Of a DNA stretch of 9,532 nucleotides, positions 5,721-9,532 are shown in pieces; position 1 is the stretch's first letter; each line of letters opens with the position of its first letter. Source of the stretch: Bacillota bacterium (lineage in GTDB: Bacteria; Bacillota; Bacilli; Bacillales_B; DSM-18226); contig JAUZQA010000114.1 of the NCBI GenBank assembly GCA_030705665.1, positions 1 through 9,532 of the forward strand. Direction: 5' to 3'. Below the pieces are notes generated by a model. The model ran no database searches. It was given only the letters and a program-made list of their open reading frames with translations, and was not told where the DNA came from. The translations under genes and the position numbers were made by a program.

Positions 5721-8027
5721 ATGAGAAAAACGATTAATTTAAATCAAACATGGAAGTTTATTCGCCACGATGAAATAAAGGCGATGGAACAAACTTATAA
5801 TGATGAAAAATGGGAAGTAGTCAATGTTCCACATACATGGAATGCGATCGATGGTGCAAATGGCTTTGATTTTTATAAAGGTGCTTGCTGGTATCGAAAA
5901 CAAATCCTGGTTCCATCTCAAGCAGAAGGAAATAAAGTATTTATTGAATTCAACGGATCTAATAGCGTCACAGACGTTTATGTAAATGACAAGCATCTGG
6001 GACAGCACCGCGGCGGCTACTCTACTTTCCGTTTTGATATAACAGATGTGATTGAATTTGGAAAAATGAATACACTTGCTGTTAAAGTGGACAACACTGT
6101 ATTCGAGGATGTATATCCACAAATGGCGGATTTTACTTTTTATGGCGGAATTTATCGTGACGTTAATTTAGTGATTTCCAATCATGTTCATTTTGACTTA
6201 ATGGATTATGGTTCAAAGGGAATTTACCTCATTCAAGAAAATGTTACAAACGACCAGGCCCAATTGACCATTAAATCGAGAATAGTCAATGACAATGGGG
6301 AAGAGAGAAAAGTAAGACTTTGGGCAGATATCCTTGACCAAACTGGCAAAGTTGTTGCCTATGCAGCAAAGGAAGTTAACCTTGCGGCAGGCGAAACAAA
6401 AGTTATCGAAGTGCCAGTTGTCATCGAAAATCCAACATTATGGAATGGTTTAAAGAATCCTTATCTATATGAGGCAAAGGTTTCTCTTGTTAGCTTTAAT
6501 GATACTGTCGATGAGCTTACGATTCCTTTTGGTGTCCGCTACTACGAAGTTGATGCTGAAAAAGGCTTCATGTTAAATGGCGAACATCTTCCGCTGCATG
6601 GAGTTTCAAGACACCAAGACAGAAAAGATATGGGCTGGGCAATTACTGAAAAAGAACATAGAGAAGATATAGCAATCATCAAAGAGGTAGGCGCCACTTC
6701 AATCCGTTTGGCGCACTATCAGCATAGCCAAACATTTTACGATTTGTGCGACCATGAAGGGATGGTCGTTTGGGCAGAAATCCCGTTTATTTCGGTTATG
6801 TCCAAAACTGAAATAGAAGGCATCAATGCGAAACAGCAAATGATTGAATTAATCAGACAAAACTTTAATCATCCATCGATAATGTTTTGGGGAATCCAAA
6901 ATGAAATCCAAATTGGCGGGGACCGTCCGGAAGTAAGAAGATTAGTAAAAGAATTAAATGCGCTTACCCAAAAAGAAGATCCTACAAGGTTAACAACAAT
7001 GGCTAACGTCATGTTTGTCGGTGATAAAGATGAATATAACTATATGACTGATATCGTTGGCTACAACAAATACTACGGTTGGTATCAAGGAAAAACGGAA
7101 GACTTTGCCCCATGGCTTGATGAATTCCATCAAACTAATCCGCAAGTGAAACTAGGGATCTCTGAATACGGGGCAGAAGGAATTCTTCAGTACCATAATA
7201 ATGATCCAAAGGTGAAGGATTATTCTGAAGAATACCATGCTCTATATCATGAAACAGTCTGGAAAATATTCGCTGCCCGGCCATACCTTTGGGCAACCTA
7301 TGTTTGGAATATGTTTGATTTTGGCGCTAATATACGTGATGAGGGCGGCGTAAAAGGGAGAAACAACAAAGGGCTGGTAACATACGACAGGAAAATTAAG
7401 AAGGATGCTTTTTATATGTATAAAGCAAATTGGTCTGCTGAAAAATTTGTGCATATTACCAGCAAACGTTTTGTCGATCGGGTTGATGAGCAAATTAAGA
7501 TCAAAATCTATTCTAACTGTGATGAAGTAACTCTCTATGCTAATGGTACTAAGGCCGGAACGAAAACAAGCGATGATCATATTTTTATCTTTGAAAACGT
7601 CCATTTGCAAAGCGGGTTAAATGAAGTAAAGGCTGTAGCAACTAAAGACGGTGATATTTACGAAGACAGTGCGAGCTTTAATAAAGTGGCAGAGCCAAAT
7701 GAAAGTTATATTGCCCCTGAAGCAGAAACGGGCGGTTTGGTTGCAAACTGGTTCCAGATGCCTGAATTAGATGACATTGATATTGAAAAAATTGAAATCA
7801 CCGATGATGTTTATTCCACACGGAGTACCCTAGGGGAACTTTTGAAAAATAGTGAAACGAGGAAAGTTATTGAGAAATATTTTGTTGGATTTTCTGAGGA
7901 CCATCCGATGTTTGCGATGGCAGAAGGGATGCCAATCGATGTATTAGCTTCAATGGCTGAAGAGATGTTCACGGAAAAGATGATGTATACCTTAAATAAG
8001 GAATTAACTAAAATTAAAAAATCATAA
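5721..8027 (+). CDS. Cytoplasmic family 2 glycoside hydrolase, probable beta-glucuronidase
   Basis: A 768-residue GH2 enzyme with no signal peptide. The order is a jelly-roll sugar-binding domain (about 10-170, with WYRK and HRGGYSTFRFD), an Ig-like sandwich (about 180-275), and a TIM barrel (about 280-575). A DUF4982-like beta domain follows (about 576-656), then a helical tail of about 110 residues ending ELTKIKKS. The catalytic acid/base is Glu395 in GIQNE and the nucleophile Glu482 in SEYGAEG. Asn548 and Lys550 in RNNKG match the NxK motif that binds the uronate carboxylate in beta-glucuronidases. Some GH2 beta-galactosidases also carry NxKG there, so specificity rests partly on the uxuA, uxuB and GPH-transporter context. 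I chose ATG 5721, 10 bases after AGGAGG; TTG 5712, one base after it, is too close. It is longer than E. coli UidA (603 residues) because of the two extra C-terminal parts. Confidence 0.88.
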   Translation: MRKTINLNQTWKFIRHDEIKAMEQTYNDEKWEVVNVPHTWNAIDGANGFDFYKGACWYRKQILVPSQAEGNKVFIEFNGSNSVTDVYVNDKHLGQHRGGYSTFRFDITDVIEFGKMNTLAVKVDNTVFEDVYPQMADFTFYGGIYRDVNLVISNHVHFDLMDYGSKGIYLIQENVTNDQAQLTIKSRIVNDNGEERKVRLWADILDQTGKVVAYAAKEVNLAAGETKVIEVPVVIENPTLWNGLKNPYLYEAKVSLVSFNDTVDELTIPFGVRYYEVDAEKGFMLNGEHLPLHGVSRHQDRKDMGWAITEKEHREDIAIIKEVGATSIRLAHYQHSQTFYDLCDHEGMVVWAEIPFISVMSKTEIEGINAKQQMIELIRQNFNHPSIMFWGIQNEIQIGGDRPEVRRLVKELNALTQKEDPTRLTTMANVMFVGDKDEYNYMTDIVGYNKYYGWYQGKTEDFAPWLDEFHQTNPQVKLGISEYGAEGILQYHNNDPKVKDYSEEYHALYHETVWKIFAARPYLWATYVWNMFDFGANIRDEGGVKGRNNKGLVTYDRKIKKDAFYMYKANWSAEKFVHITSKRFVDRVDEQIKIKIYSNCDEVTLYANGTKAGTKTSDDHIFIFENVHLQSGLNEVKAVATKDGDIYEDSASFNKVAEPNESYIAPEAETGGLVANWFQMPELDDIDIEKIEITDDVYSTRSTLGELLKNSETRKVIEKYFVGFSEDHPMFAMAEGMPIDVLASMAEEMFTEKMMYTLNKELTKIKKS

Positions 8028-8030
8028 ATA

Positions 8031-8075
8031 ATAATAGAAAAAAGCGGATTTTTGAAGTCCGCTTTTTTCTATTAT
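8031..8075 (+). terminator. Strong hairpin terminator after the GH2 gene
   Basis: Arms 8031-8051 and 8055-8075 form a 21-bp stem with one G-T wobble and a 3-base loop. The core AGCGGA/TCCGCT is followed by TTTTTTCT. The A-rich left arm means it could also terminate on the opposite strand, although no minus-strand gene is present here. Confidence 0.93.
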
Positions 8076-8100
8076 CATTTCCATCATAATGACTTATAAT
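8072..8100 (+). promoter_or_regulatory. Sigma-A-like promoter of the sensor kinase gene
   Basis: A perfect TATAAT (8095-8100) lies 17 bp after a weak TTATCA -35 (8072-8077), which overlaps the end of the preceding terminator. It ends 29 bases before the start codon, so the kinase gene is its own transcription unit. Confidence 0.6.
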
Positions 8101-8129
8101 GAAAACAACTGTGTAGTGGGGGCATTTTA

Positions 8130-9386
8130 ATGGAAAGTACTTCGCATTTGTTAGTAAATCTTTTGGTAATATTAGTGGGATTACTCTTTCTCCAATTTAG
8201 AATCAGTCATCTGCAGCCTGAACAAACTCAAACTAAAATAATCATGTTTTTTTGCTTAACACTTTCCATATCCTTTTGCATGTTATTTCCATTTAAATTT
8301 TCCGGCGGAATTATATTTGATTTGCGTCTTGTACCGTTTGTTCTAGGGTGTTTATATGCTGGAAGAGTTACAAGAATCTGGATGGTTATTTTAATTATTG
8401 GATTACGTTTAACGAATGGAACGGAGCATGCATGGTTTGCGATTATGAATATAATTATATTTTACTTCGTTATCCTAAAATGCCGCACCATGTATAATGA
8501 ATGCTCAAAGTTGTGGAAAAATGTACTTACAACATCTTTAATGATCCTTATGTCACTTTGGACCTTAGCAGGTGTAAAATTATTATTCAATTTGCCAGTT
8601 ACACTTCCAATTTCTATTTCGTATATTGGAATTCAAACTATAGGCATGTTCATCGTTGGATATATGGTCGAATCAATAAGAGAGCAGCAAATGGTTTTTC
8701 GCAGACTCGTTCGAATGGAAAAAATGGAGGTTGCCAGTCATTTAGCTGCCAGTATTTCGCATGAAATTCGCAATCCATTGACTTCCACTCGAGGATTCTT
8801 GCAATTGTTGTCAGAGTCCAAGGAAATTCCGAATCATATCAAGGATTACATAACGATTGCCACTAGTGAACTAGACCATGCAGAAGGCATTATTCGCGAT
8901 TATCTTACGTTTGCAAAGCCTTCACCTGAAAACTTTGAACCTCTAAAGGTTCAAACTCAAATTGAAAAGGCGCTAAGGATTATTGACCCACTGGCAAAAA
9001 TGAACCATGTGGAAATAGTATCAAATTTATGTTCCTGCTCAATTAATGGAAATCCAGGGATGTTTCAGCAAGTCCTTATTAACATTATTAAAAATGGAAT
9101 TGAAGCCATGCAATCTGGCGGAACCCTTACAATCCATTGTCATAAGGATAAATCGAATGCAAACATTACGATTTCTGATGAAGGTGCAGGGATGACTGCA
9201 CAACAAAAAAGCAGGCTTGGGGAGCCTTATTTTACAACAAAGGGTGCTAAAGGGACAGGACTGGGAATGATGGTTGTATTTCGTATTGTTGAAAGCATGA
9301 AGGGGAAAATACAAATAGATAGTAAACAAGGAATCGGTACAAACATAAAGCTTCAATTTCCTCTCCATGCAGACGAGGAATGTTAA
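8130..9386 (+). CDS. Membrane sensor histidine kinase, KinB-like
   Basis: A 418-residue orphan-type histidine kinase. Residues 1-181 are hydrophobic with six or seven membrane segments. FSGGIIFDLRLVPFVLGCLYAG at about 57-78 is typical of the LytS-type 5TM receptor domain also found in KinB. A short linker leads to the HisKA domain with phosphoacceptor His211 in SISHEIRNPL. The ATPase domain has the N box NIIKNGIEA (Asn318, Asn322), G1 box DEGAGM (Asp350), F region EPYFTTKG and G2 box GTGLGM (375-380). The ribosome binding site GTGGGGG (8116-8122) supports ATG 8130. The architecture and length match B. subtilis KinB (about 430 residues), which feeds phosphate to Spo0F in sporulation, but no kapB-like gene or response regulator is visible nearby. 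Signal and partner are inferred only. A role unrelated to sporulation is possible. Confidence 0.88.
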   Translation: MESTSHLLVNLLVILVGLLFLQFRISHLQPEQTQTKIIMFFCLTLSISFCMLFPFKFSGGIIFDLRLVPFVLGCLYAGRVTRIWMVILIIGLRLTNGTEHAWFAIMNIIIFYFVILKCRTMYNECSKLWKNVLTTSLMILMSLWTLAGVKLLFNLPVTLPISISYIGIQTIGMFIVGYMVESIREQQMVFRRLVRMEKMEVASHLAASISHEIRNPLTSTRGFLQLLSESKEIPNHIKDYITIATSELDHAEGIIRDYLTFAKPSPENFEPLKVQTQIEKALRIIDPLAKMNHVEIVSNLCSCSINGNPGMFQQVLINIIKNGIEAMQSGGTLTIHCHKDKSNANITISDEGAGMTAQQKSRLGEPYFTTKGAKGTGLGMMVVFRIVESMKGKIQIDSKQGIGTNIKLQFPLHADEEC

Positions 9387-9460
9387 AGGGAATAAATAAA
9401 TAATTTTGGGCAAAAGTATGTATACAAGTTGATATTCCTAATTTGGTTTATATAGAAAAA

Positions 9461-9499
9461 AGCCATCCAAGGAAGATTATTTACTACTGGGTGATGGTT
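9461..9499 (+). terminator. Weak terminator-like hairpin after the kinase gene
   Basis: AGCCATC (9461-9467) can pair with GATGGTT (9493-9499), 7 bp with one G-U pair, across a 25-base loop. The following CTTTACTAAAC has little T tract. It may be a weak terminator or not functional. Confidence 0.3.
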
Positions 9500-9500
9500 C

Positions 9501-9530
9501 TTTACTAAACCGCGGGGGTGTTTTAGTGAA
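9501..9530 (+). promoter_or_regulatory. Hairpin enclosing the ribosome binding site and start of the next gene
   Basis: TTTACTAAA (9501-9509) pairs over 9 bp (one G-U) with TTTAGTGAA (9522-9530). The 12-base loop holds the GGGGGTG ribosome binding site, while the GTG start falls within the stem. Folding would hinder translation initiation. Confidence 0.35.
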
Positions 9531-9532
9531 AA
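9526..9532 (+). CDS. Probable start of a downstream gene (cut by window edge)
   Basis: GTG AAA A follows a GGGGGTG ribosome binding site (9514-9520) by 5 bases, and GTG-Lys is a common start in this group. Only two codons are visible, so nothing can be said about the product. Confidence 0.45.

Noticed and set aside
5739..6122. Minus-strand frame of 127 codons within the GH2 gene
   Set aside because: It lies wholly inside a well-supported gene; Cys- and Ile-rich sequence without domain features.
9039..9413. Minus-strand frame of 124 codons opposite the kinase ATPase domain
   Set aside because: The kinase motifs on the + strand are complete, and the opposite frame has no start signal or recognisable protein.
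1..9532. CRISPR array, tRNA, rRNA, insertion sequence or prophage genes
   Set aside because: No spaced direct repeats, no cloverleaf or rRNA motifs and no transposase or integrase sequence seen on either strand. The window is otherwise ordinary catabolic and signalling genes.

Overview
The window looks like a low-GC endospore-forming Firmicute, probably Bacillaceae. Strong AGGAGG-type ribosome binding sites, AT-rich spacers, hairpin-plus-T terminators, a CcpA-like site and a KinB-like sporulation-type histidine kinase all support this. Genus and species cannot be read from the sequence. Every gene is on the + strand.

Bases 1-4001 hold the 3' part of a catabolic operon: the end of uxuA (mannonate dehydratase), an SDR-type D-mannonate oxidoreductase (uxuB/yjmF type), a HAD-superfamily hydrolase of unknown substrate, and a cytoplasmic family 3 glycoside hydrolase with a NagZ-type Asp-x-His dyad. 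A hairpin follows. The uxuA-uxuB order matches the hexuronate locus of Bacillus subtilis.

Bases 3949-4279 form a regulatory gap. It holds the terminator, a remnant of a dispersed Bacillus repeat, a cre-like site, a promoter whose -10 lies in a GTATAC-centred palindrome like those bound by GntR/FadR-type uronate and gluconate regulators, and two copies of an 11-bp palindrome 115 bp apart. Bases 4280-8075 are a second operon: a GPH-family sugar:cation symporter (UidB/YjmB-like) and a 768-residue GH2 enzyme with the catalytic Glu pair and an NxK motif, probably a beta-glucuronidase, ended by a 21-bp hairpin terminator.

Together the genes suggest uptake of a glycoside containing a uronic acid, cleavage inside the cell by the GH2 and GH3 enzymes, and passage of the uronate through fructuronate and mannonate to 2-keto-3-deoxygluconate. 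The uronate isomerase, KDG kinase, aldolase and regulator would lie outside the window.

Bases 8076-9386 are a separate unit: a sigma-A-like promoter and a membrane sensor kinase with a LytS-type 5TM sensor, HisKA and HATPase domains, resembling KinB and without an adjacent response regulator. The window ends at a probable GTG start of another gene, whose start region can fold into a hairpin.
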